Source: Neorhizobium galegae (GTDB lineage: Bacteria; Pseudomonadota; Alphaproteobacteria; Rhizobiales; Rhizobiaceae). Taken from it: 64,000 nt of DNA. The DNA lies in the NCBI RefSeq assembly GCF_021391675.1, contig NZ_CP090095.1, positions 3,353,501 to 3,417,500 on the forward strand, given 5' to 3'. Under the pieces are notes generated by a model. The model had not been told where the DNA came from and ran no database searches. It was given only the letters and a program-made list of their open reading frames with translations. The translations under genes and the position numbers were made by a program. Positions 37,818 through 46,181 of this stretch are shown here, one piece after another (the stretch's first letter is position 1; each line of letters begins with the position of its first letter).

Positions 37818-38711
37818 TCAAAGCCCCGCTTCGGCGAACACCTTGACGATCCAGTCGAGGAAGACGCGCACCCGCGGCGAAAGCTGGCGGTTCTGCGGAT
37901 AGAGTGCCGAAAGTAGTGTCGGCGGCGGCGGGAAATCGGCAAGCACTTCGACGAGCACGCCCTCGTCGATATCCCGCTGCAGGCGATAACGGGGCACCTG
38001 TATGAGCCCGAAGCCGCGGCGGGCGAGATCGACCATCGTATCGGAATTGTTGACCGTCAGCCGGCTTGGAAGGGTGACGTAGCGCACCTCGTCGCCAACC
38101 GTGAATTCGAGCGGCATGATCTGGCCGGTGCGCGACGACAGGAAGCCGATGGCGAAATGCCCCTCCAATGCGTCGGGCGATGACGGCAGCCCGTGTTTCT
38201 CGACATAGGCGCGGCTGGCGCAGGTGATCTCGGTGATGGTTCCGAGCCTGCGCATGATCAGCCCGCTGTCGTCGATCTCGCCTGCCCGGATGACGCAGTC
38301 CACGCCTTCGCGAACGAGATCCACCAGCCGGTCTCCCTGGCCGATCTGCAGTTCCAGGAGCGGATAGCGGTCGAGGAATTCATGAAGGCGCGGCAAGAGG
38401 AAGGTGCGGGTCAGGAACCCGTGCGCATCGACACGCAGCAGGCCGCGCGGCTGCGCGTCGCGAAAGATGTTCTCCGCCTCGTCCACCTCCGCGAGAATCG
38501 CGAGGCAACGCTCGTAGAAGGCCCGGCCGTCCAGCGTCGGGGTGACGTAGCGCGTCGTCCGCTCCAAAAGTCGCGTGCCGATCCCCTCCTCGAGCTGCTT
38601 GACCGCTTCGGTGACGGTCGAACGGGCAAGACCGAGATCCGCGGCCGCAGCGGAAAAACTGCGCCGTTCGACAATCCGGACGAAGAGCTGCATGCGGTTG
38701 AGGCGATCCAT
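37818..38711 (-). CDS. LysR-type transcriptional regulator
   Basis: A 297-residue LysR protein. The N-terminal helix-turn-helix MQLFVRIVERRSFSAAAADLGLARSTVTEAVKQLE is clear, followed by the substrate-binding domain. ATG 38711 was chosen over GTG 38726. It is divergent from the SDR gene (start 38812) and probably regulates it. Confidence 0.9.
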   Translation of the reverse strand: MDRLNRMQLFVRIVERRSFSAAAADLGLARSTVTEAVKQLEEGIGTRLLERTTRYVTPTLDGRAFYERCLAILAEVDEAENIFRDAQPRGLLRVDAHGFLTRTFLLPRLHEFLDRYPLLELQIGQGDRLVDLVREGVDCVIRAGEIDDSGLIMRRLGTITEITCASRAYVEKHGLPSSPDALEGHFAIGFLSSRTGQIMPLEFTVGDEVRYVTLPSRLTVNNSDTMVDLARRGFGLIQVPRYRLQRDIDEGVLVEVLADFPPPPTLLSALYPQNRQLSPRVRVFLDWIVKVFAEAGL

Positions 38712-38811
38712 GACCTTGTTCACCACAGGCGAATTCTGATGTCAATTCACCGCCAATTGTTCTCGGCCCGTGTCAGCAATATCTCCTGCCCACCAACCAA
38801 GGAGAGACCCA

Positions 38812-39552
38812 ATGACCACCAACGGACAACGCGTCGCGATCGTCACCGGCGCTTCGAAGGGCATCGGCAGAGCCATTGCGCTCCGCCTCGCCGAGGACGG
38901 CATCGCCGTCGTCGTCAACTATGCGACCAGCCGGCAGGCCGCCGACGAGGTGGTTGCACAGATCGAAGCGGGCGGCGGCAAGGCGGTCGCGGTGCAGGCG
39001 GATATCGGCAGCCCGACCGCTGCCGCAACCCTGTTCGACGCCGCCGAACAAAGTTTCGGCGGTGCCGATATCCTCGTCAACAATGCCGGCGTGATGCGGC
39101 TTGCACCGCTCACCGAGATGGACGACGAGGCCTTCGAAACCCTACTCGCCATCAATCTGACCGGCACGTTCCGCGGCATCCGCGAAGCAGGCAAGCGGCT
39201 GCGCGACGGCGGCAGCATCATCAACTTCTCGTCGAGCGTGGTCGGCGCCTATGGTCCGGCCTATGGCGGTTATGCCGCCACCAAGGCGGCCGTCGAAGCG
39301 ATGACCCATGTCGCCTCCAAGGAACTCGGCCGGCGGGGGATCACCGTCAACGCGGTCGCGCCCGGCCCTGTCGAAACCGAGCTGTTCATGACCGGCAAGT
39401 CTGAGGAACTGGTCCAGAATATCGTGAGAACCATCCCGCTCGGCCGGCTCGGCCAGCCGCAGGACATCGCCTCCGTCGTCTCCTTCCTCGCCGGCCCGGA
39501 TGGCGGCTGGGTCAACGGCCAAGTGCTGCGTGCCAATGGCGGCATGATCTGA
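38812..39552 (+). CDS. SDR-family oxidoreductase
   Basis: A 246-residue short-chain dehydrogenase/reductase. The cofactor motif is TGASKGIGRAIA, followed by NNAGV, the catalytic SSSVVG and the YxxxK motif YAATK. It is likely NADP-linked given a typical classical-SDR N-terminus, but this is not certain. ATG 38812 follows AAGGAGAGACCCA. A LysR gene diverges upstream and a tautomerase gene follows 25 bp downstream. Confidence 0.92.
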   Translation: MTTNGQRVAIVTGASKGIGRAIALRLAEDGIAVVVNYATSRQAADEVVAQIEAGGGKAVAVQADIGSPTAAATLFDAAEQSFGGADILVNNAGVMRLAPLTEMDDEAFETLLAINLTGTFRGIREAGKRLRDGGSIINFSSSVVGAYGPAYGGYAATKAAVEAMTHVASKELGRRGITVNAVAPGPVETELFMTGKSEELVQNIVRTIPLGRLGQPQDIASVVSFLAGPDGGWVNGQVLRANGGMI

Positions 39553-39577
39553 AACACCAAAACCAAAGGATAGAATA

Positions 39578-39796
39578 ATGCCATTCGTGAACATCAAGAC
39601 GCCCGAAGCAGCACTCAGCAAGGCCCAGAAGCAAGAGATCGTCCACCGGACCACCGAGATGCTGGTCGAATACATGAGCGAGGCCGCGCGGCCTCACACC
39701 ATGGTGCTGATCGAGGAGGTCAAGGACGGCGGATACGGCCGCGCCGACGAGATTTTCGTGATCCCGGATGCCTATCGCGCCAAGGACAGCGACTGA
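39578..39796 (+). CDS. 4-oxalocrotonate tautomerase-like protein
   Basis: A 72-residue protein of the tautomerase superfamily. After removal of Met, Pro1 (MPFVNIK) would be the catalytic base. The length and the ALSKAQKQEIVHRTTEML helix fit 4-OT-like proteins. Probably co-transcribed with the SDR gene. Confidence 0.82.
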   Translation: MPFVNIKTPEAALSKAQKQEIVHRTTEMLVEYMSEAARPHTMVLIEEVKDGGYGRADEIFVIPDAYRAKDSD

Positions 39797-39897
39797 AATA
39801 TTGGACGCTCACGCTCTCGCCTGGTCCTCCCACCGGGCGGGAGTGACCGGCGCGAATGCTCGTCGTCAACGGCGACACCGCCGCTCTGCATACCTTG

Positions 39898-39941
39898 AAA
39901 ACTGAAAAAACAAGGCCGGCGCCACCTGTCTGGCGCCGGCC
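39898..39941 (-). terminator. Intrinsic terminator after the ompW-like gene
   Basis: A perfect 11-bp stem (39914-39924 with 39931-39941) and a 6-nt loop; on the minus strand it is followed by TTGTTTTTTCAGTTTT. It lies 30 bp downstream of the ompW-like stop. Confidence 0.85.
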
Positions 39942-39969
39942 CCGTCCCCCACCGATCTTTTTTTGTTTT

Positions 39970-40659
39970 TTAGAAGCGGTAGGTGACACCTGCCCCGATC
40001 AGCCAGGGATTGATTTTCGCCTTGCCGCTCAGCGGCCCGAGCACGTCGTGGTCGGCTTTCCATTTGGTTTCGAGAAAAATCTTCTTCACGTCGAAATTCA
40101 CGCCCCAATGCTGGTCGATCATGTAATCGAAACCGACCTGCAGGGCCGCGCCGACATTGTTCTCGACGTCGAGATTGTGGAAGCCCGGCTTTTCCGACTG
40201 GTTGTAGAAGAGCGAATAATTGACGCCGGCACCGACATAGGGCTTGAACGCACCGAAATCGGTAAAGTGGTACTGCAGCGTCAGCGTCGGCGGCAGAAGC
40301 CAGGCGCGGCCGACCGGCACGCCGACGGCACCGTCTTCCTTGATGTTCGCATAAGTCGTGCCGAGGACCAGTTCGGCGGCGATATTGTCGGTGAAGAAGT
40401 AACTGATATCCAGTTCGGGGATGACCGAGTCGGAAAAGGACAGGTCGGAGCCCGCAACGCCGTTGATCGAACCGCGGTTCTCAGTGATGACGCCCAAGCC
40501 GCGCACGCGGATCTGCCAGGGGCTCGATGCCACCGCCGATTCCTCCGCCGGAGGGGCAACGGAAACGGGCGTCAGATCCGCCGCCGCTGCCCCGAATGCG
40601 AAAAAAGCCGCACCCGCGCCCGCGATCCATCTCAGATGCCGTGCCCCGCTCGTGTTCAT
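39970..40659 (-). CDS. ompW: OmpW-family outer membrane protein
   Basis: A 229-residue beta-barrel of the OmpW type. ATG 40659 follows GGAGAGCTTAC. The signal peptide (about residues 1-27) ends FGAAAA. Barrel strands alternate, for example PWQIRVRGLGVITEN and LTLQYHFTDFG, and the C-terminus ends in Phe (GAGVTYRF), as expected for BamA-dependent insertion. OmpW forms a small hydrophobic channel in the outer membrane. Confidence 0.9.
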   Translation of the reverse strand: MNTSGARHLRWIAGAGAAFFAFGAAAADLTPVSVAPPAEESAVASSPWQIRVRGLGVITENRGSINGVAGSDLSFSDSVIPELDISYFFTDNIAAELVLGTTYANIKEDGAVGVPVGRAWLLPPTLTLQYHFTDFGAFKPYVGAGVNYSLFYNQSEKPGFHNLDVENNVGAALQVGFDYMIDQHWGVNFDVKKIFLETKWKADHDVLGPLSGKAKINPWLIGAGVTYRF

Positions 40660-40792
40660 GTAAGCTCTCCTTGATTGCATATTGATCTTGCAGGAGAGGC
40701 TTAGGAGGGGGCATCAAGAGTCGGATTGATCAGGATCAATCGCCGCCAGCGGAGGCGCGGTTGCAGCCCGAAAGGGAGAATTTGTCGCATGA

Positions 40793-40853
40793 GAAACCCC
40801 GCCTCCCCTTGGGGCGCTCCAACGGGAACGCTTCATCGGGGAGACGGGGTTTC
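40793..40853. repeat. Long inverted repeat between ompW and GNAT genes
   Basis: Arms of 16 bp (40793-40808 and 40838-40853) match at 15 of 16 positions around a 29-nt loop. Neither direction has a T run, so it is not a normal intrinsic terminator. It could be a RIME fragment, mRNA-end structure or small RNA. Confidence 0.5.
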
Positions 40854-40917
40854 GGCAGATCGTCGGGGCGCGAGGCCTTGAGTGCTGAATGCCTTGGGGA
40901 TCGAAAACTCGACCTTG

Positions 40918-41487
40918 TCAGGCCAGCTTGCGCCCGTTGGCGACGATCATGCCGGCGGCACCTTCCAGCCAGCCGGCCTTGAGTTCGAGCGCCAGGAAAC
41001 GCGAACGCTCGAAGGGGCCGGGCATGACGAGATGCCGGGTCTTGTCGGCGAAGAAGCCGAACCGTTCATAATAGGCCGCATCGCCGACCAGCAGGATCGC
41101 ACCGTGGCCGCGCTTGTGGGCCTCGGTGATCGCTGCACGCATCAGCGCCGCCCCGATGCCCTTGCCTTCATGAGCCGAGTCGACCGCGAGCGGGCCGAGC
41201 AGCAGCGCATCGATGGCCTGGCCTTCGGACGAAATGCCGGCTTCTACGTTCCAAAGACGCACGGTGCCGACCACGTGGCCGGCGCCATCGCGGGCAACGA
41301 TGGCGAGACCTTCGGCCGGCACGCGGTTGCGGCGGATCTTTTCCGACGACTTCCGGCGACGATCCGGGCCCATGGCGCGATCGAGCAAGGTTTCGCGGGC
41401 GACCACGTCGGCCGGGGTTTCGGCGTCGATGGTGAAAGTGGAGTTGGGCGCAAAGAATGCGCGCACAGAATCAAGAACAGCGGCCAT
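40918..41487 (-). CDS. GNAT-family N-acetyltransferase
   Basis: A 189-residue acetyltransferase. The acetyl-CoA loop lies in VDSAHEGKGIGAALMRAAI, followed by the GDAAYYERFGF segment characteristic of the YhbS-like group. Acceptor unknown; cytoplasmic. Confidence 0.85.
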   Translation of the reverse strand: MAAVLDSVRAFFAPNSTFTIDAETPADVVARETLLDRAMGPDRRRKSSEKIRRNRVPAEGLAIVARDGAGHVVGTVRLWNVEAGISSEGQAIDALLLGPLAVDSAHEGKGIGAALMRAAITEAHKRGHGAILLVGDAAYYERFGFFADKTRHLVMPGPFERSRFLALELKAGWLEGAAGMIVANGRKLA

Positions 41488-41575
41488 CGTGGCCTCCCGT
41501 ACCCAATACCGTTATCAGCGGCGATGAAGAGGAATTGTGGATTTGCCGCCCCGGCTGGTTACGGGGCCGGCGGTA

Positions 41576-42709
41576 TTAGATGACGTAGGCCTTCAGGGGG
41601 TCGAAACCGTTGAAGGCGACGGCCGAGTAGGTCGTCGTATAAGCGCCGGTGCCTTCGATCAGAACCTCGTCGCCGATCGTCAGGGTGACGGGCAGCGGAT
41701 ACATGTTCTTCTCGTACATCACGTCGGCGCTGTCGCAGGTCGGGCCGGCGAGAACGCAGGGTTCCATCTCGTCGCCGTCCCGCTCGGTGCGGATCGGGTA
41801 ACGGATGGCCTCGTCCATGGTTTCGGCGAGACCGCCGAACTTGCCGATGTCGAGGAAGACCCATCGGTGGTTGTCGTTGTCCGACTTCTTCGACACGAGG
41901 ACGACTTCAGCCTTGATGACGCCCGCATTGCCGACCATGCCGCGACCCGGCTCGATGATCGTCTTCGGCAGGTTGTTGCCGAAATACTTGCGCAGCGAAG
42001 CGAAGATCGCCTTGCCGTATTCCTCGGCCTTCGGCACGTCGCGCAGGTACTTGGTCGGGAAACCACCGCCCATGTTGACCATCTGCAGGACGATGCCCTG
42101 CTTTGCGAGCGAACCGAAGACGCGCTTGGCATCGGCAAGAGCCGCATCCCAGGCATCGACCTTGGTCATCTGCGAGCCGACATGGAAGGACACGCCATAG
42201 GACTCGAGACCCATCTGGTGAGCGTAGACGAGCACATCGACGGCCATCTGCGGCACGCAGCCGAACTTGCGCGACAGCGGCCATTCGGCGCCTTCGCCAT
42301 CGGTCAGCACGCGGCAGAATACCTTGGCACCCGGGGCAGCGCGGGAAATCTTCTCGACTTCCTCATGGCTGTCGACGGCATAGAGGCCGACGCCGAGCGC
42401 GAAGGCGCGAGCGATGTCGCGTTCCTTCTTGATCGTGTTGCCGAAGGAGATGCGGTCGGCGGAAGCACCGGCATCGAGGGCCATCTGGATTTCGGCGACC
42501 GAGGCGCAGTCGAAGTTGGAACCCATCGAAGCGAGCAGCTTCAGGATTGCCGGTTCCGGGTTGGCCTTGACCGCGTAATAGATCGCGCTGTCCGGCAGGG
42601 CATGACGGAAAGCGGTGAAATTGTCGCGCACGACGTCGAGATCGACAACAAGATACGGTCCTTCGGGACGCTGGGTCTTGATGAAGTCAAGGATACGAGC
42701 AGTGGTCAT
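41576..42709 (-). CDS. odc2: Ornithine (lysine) decarboxylase, PLP-dependent, fold III
   Basis: A 377-residue alanine-racemase-fold decarboxylase of the Odc2 type, making putrescine from ornithine and possibly cadaverine from lysine. The PLP lysine lies in YYAVKANPEPA, the glycine-rich phosphate site in MGGGFPTKY, EPGRGMVG follows, and the catalytic Cys is in TCDSADVMYEKN. It is preceded by a long structured leader resembling the alphaproteobacterial speF element, so it is probably regulated by polyamines or ornithine after transcription begins. Confidence 0.94.
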   Translation of the reverse strand: MTTARILDFIKTQRPEGPYLVVDLDVVRDNFTAFRHALPDSAIYYAVKANPEPAILKLLASMGSNFDCASVAEIQMALDAGASADRISFGNTIKKERDIARAFALGVGLYAVDSHEEVEKISRAAPGAKVFCRVLTDGEGAEWPLSRKFGCVPQMAVDVLVYAHQMGLESYGVSFHVGSQMTKVDAWDAALADAKRVFGSLAKQGIVLQMVNMGGGFPTKYLRDVPKAEEYGKAIFASLRKYFGNNLPKTIIEPGRGMVGNAGVIKAEVVLVSKKSDNDNHRWVFLDIGKFGGLAETMDEAIRYPIRTERDGDEMEPCVLAGPTCDSADVMYEKNMYPLPVTLTIGDEVLIEGTGAYTTTYSAVAFNGFDPLKAYVI

Positions 42710-42836
42710 CGGTCAGTCCCTTCAAATCTCAAAGCTCCGGCTGTGAACCGGAGGACAAAGGACGGATGAGAATGCGCTAGGACCCGATCGGTGGAGACAC
42801 CGGTTCCTTGACACGCTCAAACGCGCGATAAGTGGA

Positions 42837-42878
42837 TCAGCGTTCTGCCACGAACAATGATCCGGCTTTGTCTGCCAT
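42837..42878 (-). CDS. Possible 13-codon leader peptide upstream of odc2
   Basis: ATG at 42878 to TGA at 42837 encodes MADKAGSLFVAER. It lies in the odc2 leader between the structured part and the coding region, as expected for an attenuation-type or Orf34-like leader. No strong ribosome binding site precedes it, so support is weak. Confidence 0.25.
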   Translation of the reverse strand: MADKAGSLFVAER

Positions 42879-42879
42879 G

Positions 42880-43100
42880 GATTGGAGGGAGGTCCCTACC
42901 GCACTTCCGGCAATGATGGTGTGCCTCTTCAGTAACCCCCGCTGATGGAAAGCAGGGAGAGAACAAAAAGGCCCGCACCGTCGTTGCTTCAGATGTCCTC
43001 GCATTTCCCGGATGGCCGGAATAGCGACTGGAGGGGTTAGTTCCAGGTACCTTACCGATGACCTCACCAAATAGAGGGTCGGCGGACACCCACGGGCACG
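42880..43100 (-). ncRNA. speF-type structured leader of odc2
   Basis: Located in the 5' region of an ornithine decarboxylase gene, where the alphaproteobacterial speF RNA motif is known. The segment GGTAAGGTACCTGGAACTA and the following CCCCTCCAGTC, and the CCCTGCTTTCCATCAGCGGGG hairpin further along, resemble that motif as I remember it. Boundaries are approximate. Confidence 0.6.
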
Positions 43101-43237
43101 TGCGACTTTGGGCTGACCGGGAGATAAGAATATTCGCAGTCATAATCAAGAGTTTTTTTGCCCGTCACCGAAAATTCGCATTGCACAATTCCGTGCAAAA
43201 TCCCAACTAGGATCGACCAGACCAAAAGGGGCGACAT

Positions 43238-44131
43238 TTGGATACTCTCACCCGCATGCGGGCCTTCATCGATGTGGTTGAAGCAGAAGGCTTTTCAGCC
43301 GCAGCCCGGCGGACCGGGCGGTCGAAGGCTCTGCTGTCCAAATACGTGCGCGAACTGGAAGACGATCTCGGCGCGCTGCTGCTCAACCGCACCACTCGCC
43401 AGTTCTCGATGACCGAGGCCGGCCACACCTATTACCGGACCGCCGCCGACATCCTCAAGGAGATCGACAATCTCGCCGACCTGGTGCGCGAGAACAATGC
43501 CGATCTGAAGGGACGCCTGCGCGTTTCCGTGCCTCGGACCTTCGTCGATGCCGAGGTCGGCCAGTCGCTGATCGATTTCGCCAAGAGCCATACGGAAGTG
43601 TCGCTGGAAATCGTCGCCGAGGACCGGTTCGTCGATCTGATCGAGGAAAATTTCGACCTCGCGATCCGCATCACCAAGCTGGAGGATTCCGGCCTGATCG
43701 CCCGAAAACTCTCCGACTTCCGGGTCTATACGGTGGCGACCGCAGATTTCGTCGCCAAATACGGCCCGCTCGAACACCCCCGGGATCTGAACCGCGTCCC
43801 CTTCATCATCGACACCAATTCCCGCTGGCACAACAATGTGCGCTTCACCGACATGGACGGCTCGACGATTTCGGTCGCCGTCAGCGGCCCGGTCGAGATC
43901 AACAGCCCGCAGGCGACGTTGCGTGCCGCCCGCGCGGGCCTCGGCGTCGCGATCATCCCGGATTTCATCGCCAACGCTTCGATCCAGTCGGGCGAGCTGG
44001 TAACGCTGTTTGACGACTATATCGCCAAGGACCGCGGCATCTATGCGGTCTATCCGCATCGCCGCTATCTGCCGGCGAAGGTCAGGAGCTTCGTCGACTT
44101 CCTTTCTACCTGGTTCCGCCGCCAGCATTGA
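43238..44131 (+). CDS. LysR-type transcriptional regulator
   Basis: A 297-residue LysR protein with N-terminal helix-turn-helix MRAFIDVVEAEGFSAAARRTGRSKALLSKYVRELEDD and the periplasmic-binding-like effector domain. The start is TTG 43238, seven bases after AAAAGGGG; the first ATG is six codons later. It is divergent from odc2 and may control it or itself. Confidence 0.9.
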   Translation: MDTLTRMRAFIDVVEAEGFSAAARRTGRSKALLSKYVRELEDDLGALLLNRTTRQFSMTEAGHTYYRTAADILKEIDNLADLVRENNADLKGRLRVSVPRTFVDAEVGQSLIDFAKSHTEVSLEIVAEDRFVDLIEENFDLAIRITKLEDSGLIARKLSDFRVYTVATADFVAKYGPLEHPRDLNRVPFIIDTNSRWHNNVRFTDMDGSTISVAVSGPVEINSPQATLRAARAGLGVAIIPDFIANASIQSGELVTLFDDYIAKDRGIYAVYPHRRYLPAKVRSFVDFLSTWFRRQH

Positions 44132-44268
44132 CGAATACGAGGCGCCTACGGCGAATGAGGTAACGCCTCCGCGGCATGTCGGCCTATTGGCCGGCTTGCC
44201 CGCGCTTGTCTCCGCTCCGCATATTGGGCCGGCGTTCAAAGTGCCTGGACCGCGGAGGATCGATACCC

Positions 44269-45444
44269 ATGCAGAAAAGCCTGGCAATGTTCGTGTCGGC
44301 CCCGGTGATCGAGGCCGGGAGCGGCAAGCTGGTGCTCGACAAGAAGTTCGTCTCGGGCATGGCCCTGCATGTGCAGCACTGGTCGGGGCCGGTCACCTGC
44401 TTCATCCGGCGCGGTGCGACCGACATACCTTTCGGCGGTCGCTACGACATCGGCGAGCTCGATTTCCGGGTGCGTATCCTGGAGCCGGAGGAACGGGTAT
44501 CGGTGGACCATCTCGCCGATTTCGACCTCGCGCTGCTGTCGGGAGATTCCTACCTCGACCTCTTAGCCCCCGAGGCGATCCGGAAAGCCCGAAGCGCCGT
44601 AGTCTACTCGATCGAATACACCCACCAGACCCGGCTGCAGATCATCTCGCTCGACGACACGCGCAGCCTGCCGCGGAAAATCTACGGCATGGCCTGGACG
44701 GTGATGCAGGAATACAAGCGCAAGCGCGCCTTCCGCGCCGCCCGCGGCATCCAGGCGAACGGTTACCCGGCCCACACGGCCTACCGCGACATGGGCGGCA
44801 GCCAGCTCCTTTACCTCGACAACCGCATGAAACCGGCGATGTTCGCGACGCCGCAGGAGATGAACGCCCGAAAACGGCATCTCCTGAGCGGCGAGCCGTT
44901 ACGGCTCATCCATTCCGGGCGGCTCGAACCGATGAAGGGTGTGCAGGACCTCGTTCCGATCGCCAGACTGCTTGGCGAACGGGGCGTCGATTTCACACTG
45001 ACGATCTACGGCGAGGGAAGCCTTTCCGGTGCGATCGCCGCCGATATCCGAAGGCACTGGCTGCACGACTGCGTCTTCCTCAAGGATTCGGTCGATTTCG
45101 AGCAGGAGCTCGTGCCGCTGACGCGCAACCGGGCCGATATCTTCCTCAGCTGCCACAGGCAGTCGGATCCCTCCTGCACCTATATCGAGACAATGGGCTG
45201 CGGCGTTCCGATCGCCGGTTACGACAACAAGATGTGGTCGGCGCTGATGGCCGAATCGAAAGCCGGCTGGATCGCCCCGCTCGGCGATATCAGGGCGATG
45301 GCCGACCGGTTGGCCGCCCTGGACAAGGACCGCGCATCCATTCTGGAGCGGGCCGAAAACGCGCTTCAGTTCGCCCAGGGCTGGGATTTCGAGAGCCAGT
45401 TCCGCAAACGTATGGAGCATCTGGAAAATCTCACCCGGCACTAG
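44269..45444 (+). CDS. GT4-type glycosyltransferase
   Basis: A 391-residue GT-B-fold glycosyltransferase (group 1). The C-terminal domain has IHSGRLEPMKGVQDLVPIARLL, the NRADIFLSCHRQSDPSCTYIETMGCGVPIAGYDN sugar-nucleotide site with the conserved Glu, and an ALQFAQGWDFESQF end. ATG 44269 follows GGAGG by 10 bp. The sugar and acceptor are unknown. No polysaccharide genes are adjacent. Confidence 0.87.
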   Translation: MQKSLAMFVSAPVIEAGSGKLVLDKKFVSGMALHVQHWSGPVTCFIRRGATDIPFGGRYDIGELDFRVRILEPEERVSVDHLADFDLALLSGDSYLDLLAPEAIRKARSAVVYSIEYTHQTRLQIISLDDTRSLPRKIYGMAWTVMQEYKRKRAFRAARGIQANGYPAHTAYRDMGGSQLLYLDNRMKPAMFATPQEMNARKRHLLSGEPLRLIHSGRLEPMKGVQDLVPIARLLGERGVDFTLTIYGEGSLSGAIAADIRRHWLHDCVFLKDSVDFEQELVPLTRNRADIFLSCHRQSDPSCTYIETMGCGVPIAGYDNKMWSALMAESKAGWIAPLGDIRAMADRLAALDKDRASILERAENALQFAQGWDFESQFRKRMEHLENLTRH

Positions 45445-45536
45445 ACCGGGGCTGGACATGGGACCCGTTCGAGTCGAAATTCCGTCTCATTTGCGCTGCA
45501 CTGCAAGGGGCGGACGAACCGGGAGCCACACGGCGA

Positions 45537-46181
45537 ATGCGATATCGAGTCTTGACCATTGCCGCGCTGACGGCTGCCTGTCTTCCGCTGCCAGCTGTCG
45601 CCCATCCGCACATCTTCGCCGAGGCGCGGCTCGAAGTGGTGGCCGGAACCGACGGCAACGTCGCGGAACTGCACAATGTCTGGCGGTTCGACGAGGTGTT
45701 CTCGTCCAGCGTGCTGCTGGATTTCGACAAGAACACCGACCTGAAGCTCGACGCGAAGGAACTTGCGGCACTCGGCGAGGTGATGCGCAAATCGCTCGGC
45801 GACTACCACTATTTCACGACGATCACCATGAACGGCGCTACCGTCGGGGTGCAGAAGCCGGACGTGATCCACGTTTCGCTCGACGGCAACCAGCTCCTTG
45901 TCCTGTTTGCGGTGAAGCCCGAAAAGCCGGTACCGCTCAAGGGCCGGCTGACCTTCGGGGTCTACGACCCCTCCATGTACACCTCGATCGACTTCCCGAC
46001 CGATGGCGACCTGAGCGTCAAGGGCGACGGTTTTTCGCATTGCCAGCACAAGGTGGTGCGCCCCGACCCCGACGAGGTGATCTCGCAGAACACCACGTCG
46101 CTGACGGACGCCTTCTTCAACGATCCGACCGGCACCGACATGTCGAAACTCTTCGCCACCCGACTGGAACTGACATGCTGA
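45537..46181 (+). CDS. DUF1007 exported protein with EF-hand-like loop
   Basis: A 214-residue protein with a signal peptide (residues 1-22) giving a mature HPHIFAEARLE start, as in DUF1007 proteins. Residues about 63-74 (DKNTDLKLDAKE) match a calcium-binding EF-hand loop at positions 1, 3, 5, 8, 9 and 12. The gene overlaps the downstream NicO transporter by 7 bp. DUF1007 proteins commonly accompany nickel/cobalt transporters and may bind metal in the periplasm. Confidence 0.84.
   Translation: MRYRVLTIAALTAACLPLPAVAHPHIFAEARLEVVAGTDGNVAELHNVWRFDEVFSSSVLLDFDKNTDLKLDAKELAALGEVMRKSLGDYHYFTTITMNGATVGVQKPDVIHVSLDGNQLLVLFAVKPEKPVPLKGRLTFGVYDPSMYTSIDFPTDGDLSVKGDGFSHCQHKVVRPDPDEVISQNTTSLTDAFFNDPTGTDMSKLFATRLELTC

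Larger units (their letters stand above)
42710..43237. other. Divergent intergenic region odc2 / LysR
   Basis: Holds the odc2 leader (about 42880-43100) and the promoters of both genes. A minus-strand TTGATT-N17-TATCTC near 43120-43150 may be the odc2 promoter. No other protein gene is supported. Confidence 0.5.

Noticed and set aside
42817..43149. 110-codon minus-strand frame in the odc2 leader
   Set aside because: Covers the structured leader, has no ribosome binding site, and is probably a chance frame.
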